Shown piece by piece: positions 39,825 to 51,818 of a stretch of DNA of 64,000 nt (position 1 is the stretch's first letter; each line of letters opens with the position of its first letter). Both the position numbers and the translations under genes were made by a program. The notes beneath the pieces are model-generated. The model had not been told where the DNA came from and ran no database searches. It saw only the letters and a program-made list of their open reading frames with translations. The stretch is taken from contig JAALGY010000062.1 of assembly GCA_032358165.1 (NCBI GenBank), positions 1,426,001 to 1,490,000 of the forward strand. The letters run 5' to 3'. The DNA is from Diplosphaera chodatii (taxonomy: Eukaryota > Chlorophyta > Trebouxiophyceae > Prasiolales > Stichococcaceae).

Positions 39825-40330
39825 ACCAGGGTGCGGACATATTGCAGCAGCGGCCCCAGTGTCAGCAATTTTGCGAGCAGTCAGCTTCTGATCTGGGTTT
39901 TGAACACGGCGAGCAGGACTGCATCTGGTTTTGGAGTAGTTCGGGAGGGCAGGCATGTGCCGCCCAACAACACCGTAGGAAAACGCTTTCCCCCTTGCGA
40001 AGGGAAACAATCTACAGCCAATATCGCAAATGCGCATACCTGAAGCATGAGGAGCAACCCATTGCAAAAAGATAACCAACACATGCTTCCAAGTGGAAAG
40101 TATGGGTTGTGAATTTCTAACCTCAAGTCAGAATTGATAGCGCTGCAGGGGCATAGTTGCATGTCGATGCTGAATGTGCAACACAGCACCTCCTGCCTGA
40201 GGGCGGATGACCCAGAACAATTGTCAGTGAGCAGAACGCTCAGCCGGCTTCGATGCCGCTGACAACCGATGCACCGCAGAGAGCCGGCGCCCTCACAGGC
40301 GTGGATGCTGTGCGCCCGCACTGGCAAGCA
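39825..40330. other. convergent spacer
   Basis: About 500 bp of 3' flanking sequence of two convergent genes. No gene or repeat seen. Confidence 0.4.
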
Positions 40331-43300
40331 TCAGAAGTGGGTCTGCGGCCGGGCGGCGCTGTAGCGCGGGGAGTTGGCCTCCTCGCTGCTGATGGCGCCG
40401 GGCGGCAGCTCCCGCCGCAGGAAGTCGCGCGCCCTGCCCAGCACCTCCGCATCCTTGCCCTCCAGTGACAGCACGATGCCCACGCCGTCCGGCTGCACCG
40501 GCACCAGTGACGCATCAGCACTCCTTCATGATGAGCGATGCTCCTATGCCAGTGTGTCACCTGGGCACACCGCCCTCTCGCACTGCTCAGGATGCCTGCG
40601 CTCGAGTGTTGCATAGGAGGGTTTGCAAGACTCCATGGTGTATGACCATGAGCTGCAACCTGCTCAAGTGGTGGGATGCCAGCGCGTGGTGCTGTTCTAG
40701 CGGAGCCCGGTGCAGTCGTACCAACATCACCTGGCCAGTCACGGGGTATGACCCCACTGACAGCATGTCGTGCATGCCGCTGTTCAGGCGCTGCAGCGTT
40801 GGCGTGATGGCCGTCTCATCATTCAACGACAGCCGCAGCACTATGGACTGCCACGGGCTGCTGGTGTCGCCGCCCCGCATCAGGTGGTCCTGCAAGGTAC
40901 GCGAGGTGTTCGCAGCTGACCCGACAGAGCGTTGGCTGGAAACATGAATGTCGATTGGTACAAGCACAAGCTTGACAGCGACAATAGGACTGTAAGCAAG
41001 ACAATCTACAGCACAGCACCTTCAGCGTGCGCCACTTTTGCTGCAGCAGGTCTGGCACCCCGGGCAGCACGTAGACATTGCGGCACCGGGGCAACGAAAA
41101 TGGCGACACCCGCCCATCCTTGAACGTGTGGTCAATCAGCTCGCACTCGCCTGCAAGACTTATGTATCCTTAGAGACCCGTTGCGGTGAGCGACTGCAGG
41201 ACGCAGTGCAGGTTTAGGAGACCCTGCACAAATGTCATGTGAGGCCAGGCGCCAGCCGATGTATCACATGATTGGCATGGCACAGGTCTGAGTCACGTGT
41301 GTGGCAGGTCACCTTCAGGCACCTCCGCCAGCTTGAGGTGCGCGGCGGTCAGGTGCTCGCCGAAGTAGGCCCGCAGGCGCTGCTCCATCTCCGGGTCGCG
41401 GGACAGCTTCAGCCCAAAGGCCTCGGCGACGCCCTTCAGCGTCACCTGGGGACGGCGCCACGTATCAGCCACCAAACATGCAGGTCTCCAACGCGCACAG
41501 CACCACATGTACACCGTCCATGCAGTTGTCACGTTCAGGCAGCAGGTGAGCCTACATCATCTGGCGTTGGTCCGACGCCACCTGAGGTGATCACCTGCTG
41601 ACAGTTGCATCATGTTGCGTCAGATGGACAGAACTCGAGGAGCGAGCAGTGATATTGCGAGACACGCATGTTATGATGGCTCTGGCAAGGCTATAGTCAT
41701 GAGGAAGATTGTTTACCAGGTCCATCTCGTGGGACAGGTCGTGCACGGTCGAGGCAATCGCTGCCACCTCGTCAGCTACGATGACCACCTGCATAGGGAT
41801 TGCGTGACCCTGAGCACACTCTGCACCAGCATGCGAGCTGAGCACTATTACGGCGAGTGCCTGCAGCAGTGCACATGCGGGAGGTATAGTCACATATGCA
41901 GGGTCGTCCTACCTTTTTGACATGCCAGCCAATGGCGCGCAGCTCGCTGCACAGGAATGCTGTGTTCACATCCTCCACCTGCAGAGTCCACCGACATGAA
42001 GCGAAGTGAATGTCATGGGTCATCTCGATTTCATTTCCTCAGTATACTCGTCTAGCATGAGCGCTGCTGAGGCTGAGCCTTAGAGATCGCCAAGTCTAGC
42101 TTGTAATCACCATGCCAGCTGTGCCGGCTAGGCTTTGAACTGGCTGCCAGCTGGCTCCTGCACTGCTTCCAGAAGCGCAAGCCCACCTTGGCCGCCAGGA
42201 TCTCGTCGCCGACGATGACGATGCCGGCCGACTGTGTGAGGGCGTGGCCCGTGCTGGGCCTCGCCAGCTCCGTCCGGGCGGCCCGCCCGGCGCGCTCCAT
42301 GCGGCCGTCCGCCAGCGCGTGCGCCGGGCAGAAGCTGCCGTCCTCCTTCTGCAGCGCGCTGCACTCGGACAGGCACTCGTAGTGTTCAGGGCGTGCGCAT
42401 GTGCCTGGCCTCAACCACTGAGAAGCGCACACGGGGGCAGCGGCTGCCTCATGAACAACAAGCGTGGTGCCCAGTAGCACATCCAGGGATGATGGACCAG
42501 TGTTGTCCTCGGATCTGACGTGAGCTCGGAGCTGCGTGGCTCGAATGCAACAAGGATGCACCTGTTGGGGTTGGTGTTGTTGGTGCCTCCCACAGAGGTG
42601 TAGCCGCGGTCATACAAGGCACAGTAGGGCGCAGCTGTGCCGCGCAGGAAGGCCCACACGTCTGCATATGTCCACTCCAGAACGGGGTTCACACGCATGA
42701 AGGGCGGCCAGCCGACGCTGGAGGGGCAGAAGAACTCCTGGCCATCCGCATTGGGGTCGCCCCTGTACGGACCAAAGGATGTCGTTTGCCAGTCACCAAC
42801 TTCCACAACCGGGTGTGTATAGGTGGCTGTGCCAGCGCAGGGACCGTGAAGCAGGGCTCAAAGCAGGCATGACGTCCTCTGTAAAAGCTTGTACAACCAC
42901 TGATGATTGGTCACCTGCGGGTGCCCAGGATGATGGCACGTACGCCGCTGTCTACAAGCTCTGTCAGGCCCGCCTTGAAGTCGCCGGTCAGCACCTGGCG
43001 CCCATAACAGACCACATGTGGCTTGACTGACCTGCACCAACCATCCGGGCATTGTCACTTGCACACAGACTCATGTTTGCATACCTCCAAGTTGAGGCCA
43101 TACTGCCGGTCCATCGCTGACACAAAGTCGCGGATCTCCCGGAAGTCGTCATCACGCTCGAACACAAAGGTCCGCATGCCGCCGCACCCGCCAGCTTGTG
43201 CACTGTACATGCCATCTGACAGCTGCAGCTGCTGCAGGGCTTCCGGCTCAGGTGCATTGCCTGATGATGGCCGTGCATCACCAGGCACAGCGCCGTTCGC

Positions 43301-43643
43301 TCTGACGCTGCCGCTGGCGGCCACATCATTGCAGGCACCAGTCCCCCTGCGCCGCTGCTCAACCGCTGCCCGGATGAGATGCAGCAGGACCGTCGAGTCT
43401 TTGCCACCGTTGAAGCTGAATGCTGTGCCTGTGGGCCTGTCCCACAGCGCGACCACACGTCACTCGCAGTATGTGTGTTAAGTTGCAGTATTATCAGCAT
43501 GTGATTGGGGTACATATTGCATGGTCGGGCGCGCATGCGGCGCACCCGTAGAGGTCCAGCGTCCGCTGGACTGCGGCAATGGCTTTGTGGCACTTGAGCC
43601 TCAGCACATCGTCCAGCGTATCTATGTTCTCAAGAATGTCCAT
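40331..43643 (-). CDS. FAD synthase: PAPS-reductase-like domain fused to molybdopterin-binding (MoCF) domain
   Basis: Adenylylates FMN to FAD. The start is ATG at 43643 (MDILENIDTLDDVLRLKCHKA). The adenylyltransferase domain comes first: FSFNGGKDSTVLLHLIRAA (PP-loop-like motif, about 43.39 kb), FERDDDFREIRDFV, then WQTTSFGPYRGDPNADGQEF, MRVNPVLEWTYADVWAFLRG and YDRGYTSVGGTNNTNPN (about 42.8-42.55 kb). The C-terminal MoCF domain follows: AGIVIVGDEILAAKV (about 42.22 kb), LKGVAEAFGLKL and NVYVLPGVPDLLQQKW (about 41.07 kb). It ends SPRYSAARPQTHF with TGA at 40331. Kinase-first order matches plant homologues (Arabidopsis At5g03430 type); animal FLAD1 has the reverse order. A Ser/Gly/Ala-rich stretch is inserted after the PP-loop helix. 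No obvious targeting peptide. Confidence 0.9.
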
Positions 43644-44191
43644 GCCGCTGAATGCAATTGTCTGCAGATTGTGCTACTGAAGCTGCTGAAGCTTAATGAC
43701 CATTCAGGTCCATCAGTCAAGGGCTTGGATCAATGCTCCCAATGCAGTGCAAATTGACACATTTGAGCAACTGATGTGCAATAATGAATGTGGCATTGAT
43801 GTGCACATGAATGCAATGCCTGCCACCAAGGGGCGCATGCATGCGCAACATCTGTGATTGCGTTCAGCAGTCTCGCCTCGGCATATATCGTTTAACATCG
43901 TTCATAGCATTCAACAGACTGCGTCTACATAGCAAAGCATCTGACGTGTCCGCGCAGCTCCCTGCGTGCCGCGTTGAAGCCTTGCATGTGGCAATCCTTG
44001 CTGCTGTTGCGCGTCATTTGCATGTTCCCCTGAGGGGTAGTGCCACATAATGCAAACAACCCATTGATGTTGATGTATCTATCGTGGCCACCTGCCATCC
44101 TGCTGAAGCTGCGATAGCATAGAGCAGTTGGTCCACATCCGCCGCTGCGGGGAGCCGCGCCCCTTTCATCGGTGTAAATCAATCTGCAGCC
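43644..44191. other. intergenic region between divergent FAD synthase and DRG2
   Basis: About 550 bp between divergent start codons; presumably both promoters. No element recognised. Confidence 0.4.
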
Positions 44192-47103
44192 ATGGGGATC
44201 CTGGACAAGTGAGCGTACAACCGTGATGTATGGTCTCAACACGCATGCAGCTTCAGATGTGTCACAGCATCGTGAGGTGGCTGACGCTGACCGTCCTGTG
44301 CATGGTTTTCTGCAGGATTTCGGAGATCGAGCTGGAGGTATATTTGGAACCCCATTGTCAATGTGACTCATTTGATAACCGTTTTGTTCCCGTACCATGT
44401 ATGCTGATATTGCTGCCATGTTGCGCGCAGATGAGCCGGACCCAGAAGAACAAGGTGAGCACCCTGCTTGCAGTGCTCACGTCAATTGTCAGCCCGCTTC
44501 GTGGCTGCACTGCGTCATGCATGAGACCTTCCTGCCTTGTCGCCGTAGGCAACGGAGTATCACCTGGGCCAGCTCAAGGCAAAGCTCGCGAAGCTGCGCA
44601 CAGAGCTGCAGGCGCCTGCAGCTGGTGGCAAGGGCGGCGGCGAGGGCTTTGAAGTGCAAAAGTATGGCGATGGCCGCGTTGCGCTCATTGGTGGGTGCCG
44701 CTGCCTGCCCAACAGTGCACACAGTGCTCAAGTCTGGGATGTATGGCAGAGGTTGGGCAGCGAGAAACAGATGCTCTGGCATGGTGACGGCTGCTCAAAA
44801 AGGCGGCATCAGGGATATGACGCCAGCCGTCAAGTTATCAGTGACAGAGTCTGTCGGCTTGCTGCAGGGTTCCCATCGGTGGGAAAGTCCACGCTCCTGA
44901 CGCTGCTGACAGGCACCACCTCTGAGGCAGCCAGTTATGAGTTCACAACTCTCACCTGCATCCCCGGCGTCATCCACTACAATGATGCCAAGATCCAGGT
45001 GAGGCCGTCCTCTAGGCGTCTGTAGACGGCGGTGATCAGAAGCTGAGGACGTGTACATTGCATTGCACAACGCTCCATATACAGGATGGCCGACGACATT
45101 GGTCCATGCCTCCTTGCAGCTGCTGGATCTACCAGGTATCATTGAGGGTGCAGCACAGGGAAAAGGTGAGCACAGAGCTGCAGTTTTTACAGGATCCCAG
45201 AGACAAAGAGTCAGCATGAGGAAGTGTCCATGATGCTGAAAGAGTTGATCTGTTGGCTGCGTATTCATAAAGGCAGAGGGCGGCAGGTCATTGCAGTCTG
45301 CAAGAGCGCAGACGCCCTGCTCATGGTGCGGTTTCCCATTGGCTGCATGTGGCTGGCCGCAGTCCTCAGTCTACGCTCACTGCAACTACACCACGCGCAA
45401 CACGTTCTGACGGCGAGCTGTTCAACGTCTCAGGTCCTGGACGCCAGCAAGCCGACAGGGCACAAGGAGATCCTCACCAGGGAGCTGGAGTCGGTGGGCA
45501 TCCGCCTCAACAGGAGTCCGCCCAACATCTTCTTCAAGTGCGCCGTTCTGTTGCATTGTACACGATCCTCCTGCCCTGTGTATCCAGCCTGCTTCCATGG
45601 CAGTATGCTGACCGGGACAATCGACTGAGGACACGTGCCTGATCTGGTGCATTGCTGGGTTGCAGCAAGAAGAAGACTGGTGGCGTGGGCATTTCCAGCA
45701 CACAGCCGCTCACACATCTAGACGAGAAGATGATCATGCGCATTCTTCAGGCAGGTCCCATCCGCCTCATCGTGCTGATTGTGTATCTGACCGGGGCAAT
45801 CCAACCAATCTGTCTGCTGACGCTGCTCGACTGTACTGCAGGAGTACAAGATCCACAACTGTGACCTGCTGTTCAAAGAGGACTCTACAGTAGACGACCT
45901 GATTGATGTGATAGAGGTGAGTGATCAGCTGTACAGCGTCTGTTGCCACACGTGGGCTGCTCCACATCAACACGCTCCTGACAGGCCACCTGCCGCCATT
46001 CACAGGGCAACCGGAAGTACGTCAAATGCTTGTACGTGTACAACAAGATAGATGTCTGCAGGTAGTGCTGCTGTGAGCGGCGACTGTGCGTCCTGTCAGC
46101 GCTACACCTCAACTTGCACCATTGCTCTGCACACAAGATTGCTCAAGGCGTGGCCTGGTCTGACCCGTGCGCTGGCTGCGCAGCATGGAGGAGGTGGAGC
46201 AAATAGCGCAGCAACCCACCAGCATCCCCATCTCGTGCACCCAGGAGCTCAACCTGGACACGCTGCTGGAGATGCTGTGGGAGAAGATGGGTTTGGTGCG
46301 TGTGCCCCTGTCTGTTCGATCTCCATGTTGAGGTCCTAGCCGACATGGCTTCTTCTGTCAATTATGTACTCCTGCTGGTGAGCCCCACCTTGCAGGTGTT
46401 GCTTTGGGGCATGCAAATGAATGTACGCAGGAGGCCCAGCCCAAAGTCCGGCTTCAGTAGGGCTCTGGCGTGGTAATGTGCTCTTGCTCATGCGACGCTG
46501 GTACATGCAACAGGTGCGGGTGTTTACAAAGAAGACGGGGGCGAAGCCCGACTTCAGCGAGCCGGTGGTGCTGTCGGCAGACCGTGGCGGCACAACCGTG
46601 CAGCACCTGTGCGACCAGCTGCATCGCTCGCTCGCCAAGGAGTTCAAGTACGGCGACATGGCAGCCTCGCCTGCTGTATACCTACCATTGCAGTGTTCAT
46701 TGTGCCCATGAGTCCTGCGCCTGGGAGGATGTTGCCAGAGGCATGTGCGTAGGGTCTTGGCTCCTGCATCTATCCTCTTTGCAGATCTGACCTTCAGGTG
46801 ATTTTCGTGCAGGTATGCTCTTGTGTGGGGCTGCTCGGCAAAGCACAACCCGCAGCGGTGAGTGTCAAATGCACTCAAGCCAGGCACTGAGCAGTCACGG
46901 AGGAATGTGGCATGCACCTGGCACTATATGCACGGCAAAGGCGTGTGCCTGCACACCTGGCGCGCAGAAATCATGTCGGACCCGACAAGCCCACGAACGT
47001 GCTGCTCTGCAGGTGCGGCCTGTCGCATTCGCTGGAGGACGAGGACGTGGTGCAGGTCCTCAAGTCCAAAACGGCAGCTGCAGAAGACGGTGCGTCGGTA
47101 TGA
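44192..47103 (+). CDS. DRG2: developmentally regulated GTP-binding protein 2 (DRG2)
   Basis: Cytosolic OBG/DRG-class GTPase associated with ribosomes, stabilised by DFRP2-type partners. Fifteen exons: 44192-44208, 44316-44337, 44431-44454, 44549-44690, 44868-44998, 45120-45165, 45273-45325, 45434-45537, 45666-45750, 45842-45916, 46006-46061, 46184-46295, 46514-46647, 46813-46857 and 47013-47103. They total 1137 nt (378 aa; human DRG2 is 364). Motifs: [34 protein letters not shown]1 [25 protein letters not shown]3 [24 protein letters not shown] (G4) and the TGS domain ([11 protein letters not shown] to [13 protein letters not shown]). EYHLG and the C-x-PGV region favour DRG2 over DRG1. The first three coding exons are only 17, 22 and 24 nt. 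The intron after exon 9 begins with GC. Confidence 0.95.
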
Positions 47104-47463
47104 CGCTCAACTAGAGTCTGTGTGAAGCTGCTGTATGATCGGCTCGAGTGCCTTGCCGTCTATCCTCACCACATCACCTGCGGGGTCATCCTGCACAGGC
47201 CGCGGCCGCTTCAAGACGCAAGCATCGGGGCCAGCCCGCATCGCAGACAGGGAAAAGAAGGCGCCACTGAAGACATGACAATACAATGTCCCAGTGCCAG
47301 GCTGGGTCTGGGCTCTGTTGCGATGCCATGTGTTTGCATAGCATTCCGTCAGGATGTGTCAATAGCGTAGGAAGCATCAGGCAGCCTGATATGCTGTTCG
47401 CACCGCCTCACATTCGGTGCTGACAGACGAGACAAAGCAACGAAACCAGTGTTCTACATACGA
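47104..47463. other. convergent spacer between DRG2 and the papain-type protease
   Basis: 360 bp of 3' flanks. Nothing recognised. Confidence 0.4.
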
Positions 47464-49765
47464 TCATGAGACGGTGTAGGCTCCCGAGCCGATCATACAG
47501 TTGCCCCACTGCTCCTGCGTGCGCAGTACCCAACCAAAACCCGAGTACCCCCAGTAGCTGGACCACGAGTTCTTGATGATGTACACCGGCAGGGTGGAAG
47601 TCCCGTCCGGCGAGGGGATGTAGCCGCAGCCGACCACTTGGATGGCATGCGTGACATAGGTGCCATTGCACACAATGGCCCCGCCTGCATAGTTCTGGAA
47701 CTCTGGGCCTGCCGCCACTGCTGCCTGCAGACCGCCACAGCCAAGTCCGCGCCATGCATGTGCAGGCTATGTGACCTAAACAACGTACTGCAGTACTGTT
47801 CGTTGGGGCAGCATGGAATGGACTCACCACAACTGGTTGCTTCAGGACGGCTGTCACCACACCCTGGTCATTCTGCGGCGTCACGAGCTGGTAGTCTTTG
47901 ATCAGGTTGGACCCCAGCTGCCTGGGCTTGGTGGTGTAGGGGCAGCTGCCGGTCGACACCCAGGTGTTGCCACTGCACAGCACAAGTCATTGATGATGTC
48001 AACACTGAGCACCCTCGGTGGTGCAGAAGTGCAGCGATTGACCATGCGGATGAGGTTCGACCCCCCTTACAGGGCACGCTATCTGCCCCAAAAGCAACAC
48101 GCTGGCAGTAGTCGTTGCCCGCAACTGCCCTGCATGCACCTGACATATGGCGCTGCGGCCTCGGACGGAACTCCGCCATTGGCCTTGGCGAAATCAAATG
48201 CCGCCGTGGGCCAGCCGCCCTGGCACCCATCATAGCTCGAAGCATAGGAGCAGTCCACCAGCATCTGCATCAACCAAAAACAAACTGAGTGCCCGGCACA
48301 GCACGACCATGCAGCCAACATGAGCGGTATCACGGCCACCTGATGCTCACATCACTCACACGGTGCGTATGCCAGGATGGCCCACCTGCTCTGACAGATC
48401 CATGAAGTTGCCGGCGTCCATCGTGATGTTCTGCATCGCGGTCCACGACTCCAGCTGCGCTGCACTCGAGAACGCCCAGCAGCTACCGCAGCCGCCCTGT
48501 TCACAAATGCGCAGCATGGTCATGATCATGCACTGCTGCACCAATGCGCGCGATTGGTGGGACGAACATGGTCTGCAGGGAAAGGCCTGCAGTGTATGGA
48601 TGCTATTCGATCATCGACAGTACCTGGTACTTGACCGGGCTGACGACGCCCCGCCCAAGCGGGTTGTACTGAGCCATGCCCCAGTTGACGGAGCAGTCGC
48701 TGGTCGCCAGGCTGGCGCTGCTCGCCTGCAGCAGCTGCCTGCATGCACGAGGGCAGAGCCGGTGGTGCCACCCAGCCACTGCTGATCAGCACCTTCAGCA
48801 GTGCAACACCAGGCCCTCGGCAGCGCGAGCCCCGACAGCCGGCCCATGCGCACCTGTGCGACTCGCCGCGCAGGCCGCTCAGGCGGCGGCCAGCCTTGAC
48901 CCTGTCGCCCATCGCGGGCGGCGACTGGGGCGCCATGAGGAACTTGGCGGCGAAGTCGGCGTAGCTCAGGTCCGTGAAGTTGGTGATGCCCAGGATGTAG
49001 GGGTTGCTGCCCTTCGCGTTCTCCGCGACGATGTACTCCAGGTTCTTCTTGAAGTGGGTGCGCGCGGTGGCCTGCTCTGCGGTGGTCCTGTACTTGCGCC
49101 CGCGGCTGGCCTGCAACGAAGGAGAAAGAAATTAGTCAGAAAGCTAGTCGTGCTTCAGCCAGCACTACAGCGTCTGAGATGCATTGGCTACAGCACACCA
49201 GTCACAGCAGCAGAGTTGTTCATCAGCATCAAGGCAGCCTGTGCGGAGGCGGTGTCAGTCACCCGGTAGCTGTTGAAGGAGCCGTCGGCGTCCTTGAGCT
49301 GCTGCGTCAGGTTGGCCTGCACCGCACGCCACTGCGGGCTGGCCCAGCCACTGGCCGGCTTGCCCGCCTGCCGCCCCTGCCCGCCCGCCGGCCGTTTCGT
49401 GGTGAAACCTTCCTACTCTCAGGTAAACCACACCGCTTAGCAACTGGTAATTTCATGGCCCTGCATCCATGCCGCTGTTGCAACCATACATGCGCCACTG
49501 CAACGAGACTGCACCTCTGGATTAGCATCGACATGCAGCAGGACACAGTGGCGTGTCTCATGTCTCATCTCACACGTCTATGCACTTCGCACACGGCGAT
49601 GCGTCCTGAACTGGTGTGCCGATCATCAGTAAGCGCACTGCAAAGCCAGCACGAGCTCACCATTTCCATCAGCTTCTGCGGGTCGCATCGGGCTGCGGGG
49701 AGGAACGCTATCACACACAGTATCAGGCCTGCCAGTGCTGCGCTGGAGAAGCCTGCGGGCTGCAT
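47464..49765 (-). CDS. secreted/vacuolar papain-family (C1A) cysteine protease precursor
   Basis: Lysosome/vacuole-type protease made as a zymogen. ATG at 49765 starts a clear signal peptide (MQPAGFSSAALAGLILCVIA). A linker exon contains SPQWRAVQANLTQQLKDADG. The I29-like propeptide has ARTHFKKNLEYIVAENAKG and ITNFTDLSYADFAAKF. The mature enzyme begins near VNWGMAQYNPLGRGVVSPVK and continues YQGGCGSCWAFSSAAQLES with the oxyanion Gln and catalytic Cys. Then MLVDCSYASSYDGCQGGWP, catalytic His in THAIQVVGCGY and Asn in IIKNSWSSYWGYSGFG. Stop TGA at 47464. All catalytic residues are present. Cysteine spacing after the active site departs from typical papains near CMQGSCGQR, so an extra disulfide is possible. 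Head-to-head with a wall-protein gene; a palindrome lies just upstream of the start. Confidence 0.9.
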
Positions 49766-49780
49766 GCTTGCTGCTCCTGA

Positions 49781-49808
49781 CTGATCGTAAGCAGCTGCTT
49801 ACGATCAG
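49781..49808. repeat. perfect 28-bp palindrome immediately upstream of the protease start codon
   Basis: The 14-nt arm CTGATCGTAAGCAG is followed directly by its exact reverse complement with no spacer. It lies 15 nt upstream of the protease ATG, so within its 5'UTR or core promoter, in the region shared with the divergent wall-protein gene. It could be a dimeric transcription-factor site or an RNA hairpin. Confidence 0.9.
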
Positions 49809-50902
49809 CAGTGGTGGAGGGCACCTCCTGCCTGGCTGCGCTGCACGCTGCGCGTGACGAACACACGGAGGGGACGCCACAGCGTTGCAGTTTCTATATG
49901 CTCCCTGTTGCTGTTTTTGTCCGTTGACAGTCTGTGGACGTTGTAGCGAGCAGCGCTGCAAGGAACAATCACGCCTTCAGCTGACCAGTAAATTGCCCAA
50001 CAACAACAACAACCAGCTGCGTGTGACGAACTTATGATCCCGGAGGTGATGTAAAACGTAGATATGCTGACATCAGGCACGTATGCGCCAGGACTGTGAC
50101 CTGCACTTGGTCTGTGAATACTGACGTCAAACCACGTGACCTTCAGGTCTCACACGCTAGGCTGAACGCGACGTACCGCAGGGCAGCCTGCCGGCACGCG
50201 GGCCCAATGGTGTGGCAAAGGCTTCGGTCACAGATGCCGCTTGTATCCATGCCGGAAGCGCTGGCGTTTGCATTCAGCCAGTGTCGTCAGCCCACCCCGT
50301 GCGGCACTACAACAGAGTTCAGGTGCAGCATCAGTAAGCCGACAGCCGTCTGTGACGTTGCCCGTGCGCTTTTCGATACTGAACCTGTTGTGACTGCGGT
50401 CCGCCCTGCCAGTGTTATGCAGTGTCTACGTGTTGGTAGTGCCGCAACGTCAGCAGCAGCGCACTGAACACGTTCGACGTTCGTCGCGACAATCAACACC
50501 CCGTGATCGCAGGTTGTGCCATCAGCAGACAACTGCCGACTCACGGTGAGTGCTGCGAGCCGTGCACACATGCTGAGCACAGCGCCGACGTGGAATGCTG
50601 CATCGCACTTGATGTTCTGCCCAGCAGCGCAATGCAGGCATACACGGCTCGCTCGACGGATGTCGATGCATGATGGCTGCATGCAACGAGACGACCTGCA
50701 ACGTTTCGCGCCAAGCTGCACCATCTGTGGTCATGTGCATCGCTTAAGCATTGACAGACTTCTGCATATCACGTCGACGTGTGCACTGCAGAGAGGCGGG
50801 TGTGAGCAGGACGACAGGAGGCGGGTCGGAGCGAAGGCTCCAGACAGCTAGCACGCGCTTTGACGACCTGCAAACCGGCTGCGCGAGTCAGGATTGTGCA
50901 AC
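49809..50902. other. intergenic/promoter region of divergent protease and wall-protein genes
   Basis: About 1.1 kb. Contains a short AAC microsatellite near 49998-50013 and several open frames without coding character. No gene is supported. Confidence 0.4.
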
Positions 50903-51818
50903 ATGGCGCCTGAATTGGCTGCGCCATTCTCAGCGTTCATCTTGGCGCTCGCCTTGATGCCGTTGATCTGCACAGAGGCTGCCACTGTTGGCATGCGCCA
51001 TCAGGTACCCCATTGTTGCCAACTCACCCCAATCGGACACCATCCAGCTGATGAAACACGGTCAATACCTGTGTGCTTCAGTGCACAGAGCCGATCTCGT
51101 GCATGCGTTGTTTGCAAACTTGACAGCTGTCTTCCTCGATGTGATCGCCGCGTCAGCTGCTCAGGGTCGTTGCGTGGCAATCTCTGCACAGGTCCTCGCC
51201 GAACGATCGCTGCGGCAGAGTGCACGGCCCGTGCCCACCCCCGCCCCGACCCGCGCACCCACTCCCGCACCCACCAGGGCGCCAGCGGCGAGTCCAACCA
51301 GACCGCCGCCGCCACGGCCGCCGTCACCACCGCCGTCGTCGCCGCCTTCGCCGCCGCCACCCCCAACCCAGTCGCCACCCCCGCCGCCACCCCCGCCGCC
51401 CCCTTCCCCGCCACCCGCCTCGCCCCCGCCATCATCCCCTCCGCCATTCCCACCGCCGCCCAGCCCACCGCTCGCACCCGGCTACTGCTACGGCGCCGGC
51501 GGCGTGGTCATGTACACCAACCCCGCGGCGCCGCTGCTCAGCTACGGCGGCGCTTTGGGCGTCTGCTCCGCCATTGGCCGCGCCCCGGCTGACCTGGCGG
51601 CGGCCGACCCCAGCGTCGCAGCCACCATGCAGGCGTGCGCCGTGCCGAGCGGCACGTTCGTGTACGTTGCGGCGCCCGCGTACACCTCCGAGGAGGACTA
51701 CTGCCCCTTCGTAGAGATCAGGAAGACGGGGGCGGCTGCTGCGTACTCGGCCACGCTGTGGCCCCAGCGCTTTGCCTGCAACGCCAAGGGCTTTGGCGCC
51801 TGGGTGGTCTGTGCCTGA
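50903..51818 (+). CDS. secreted proline-rich (hydroxyproline-rich glycoprotein-like) protein with C-terminal Cys domain
   Basis: Likely extracellular-matrix or cell-wall glycoprotein. Exon 1 (50903-51004) encodes a signal peptide (APFSAFILALALMPLICTEA). The proposed acceptor at 51164 joins in phase 0 to exon 2 (51165-51818), giving about 251 aa. Exon 2 encodes PTPAPTRAPTPAP repeats, then a rod of about 65 residues of SPPP/PPPP type, the substrate pattern for prolyl hydroxylation. A globular domain of about 110 residues follows with six cysteines, beginning GYCYGAGGVVMYTNPAAP and ending KGFGAWVVCA. The architecture of signal, Pro rod and globular domain resembles volvocine/chlorophyte pherophorin-type wall proteins, but I do not recognise the globular domain as pherophorin; a C-type-lectin-like fold is possible. 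The intron position is inferred and less certain than the exon 2 frame. Confidence 0.75.

Noticed and set aside
49998..50013. short AAC microsatellite as a possible mobile-element trace
   Set aside because: Only about five units with no flanking inverted or direct repeats.
50096..50467. 123-codon open frame upstream of the wall-protein gene
   Set aside because: No homology, no targeting signal, and no consistent codon bias; intergenic noise is more likely.
51001..51477. Ala/Val-rich minus-strand open frame opposite the proline-rich gene, and a second plus-strand frame at 51220-51714
   Set aside because: Both are compositional shadows of the CCN-repeat proline rod.
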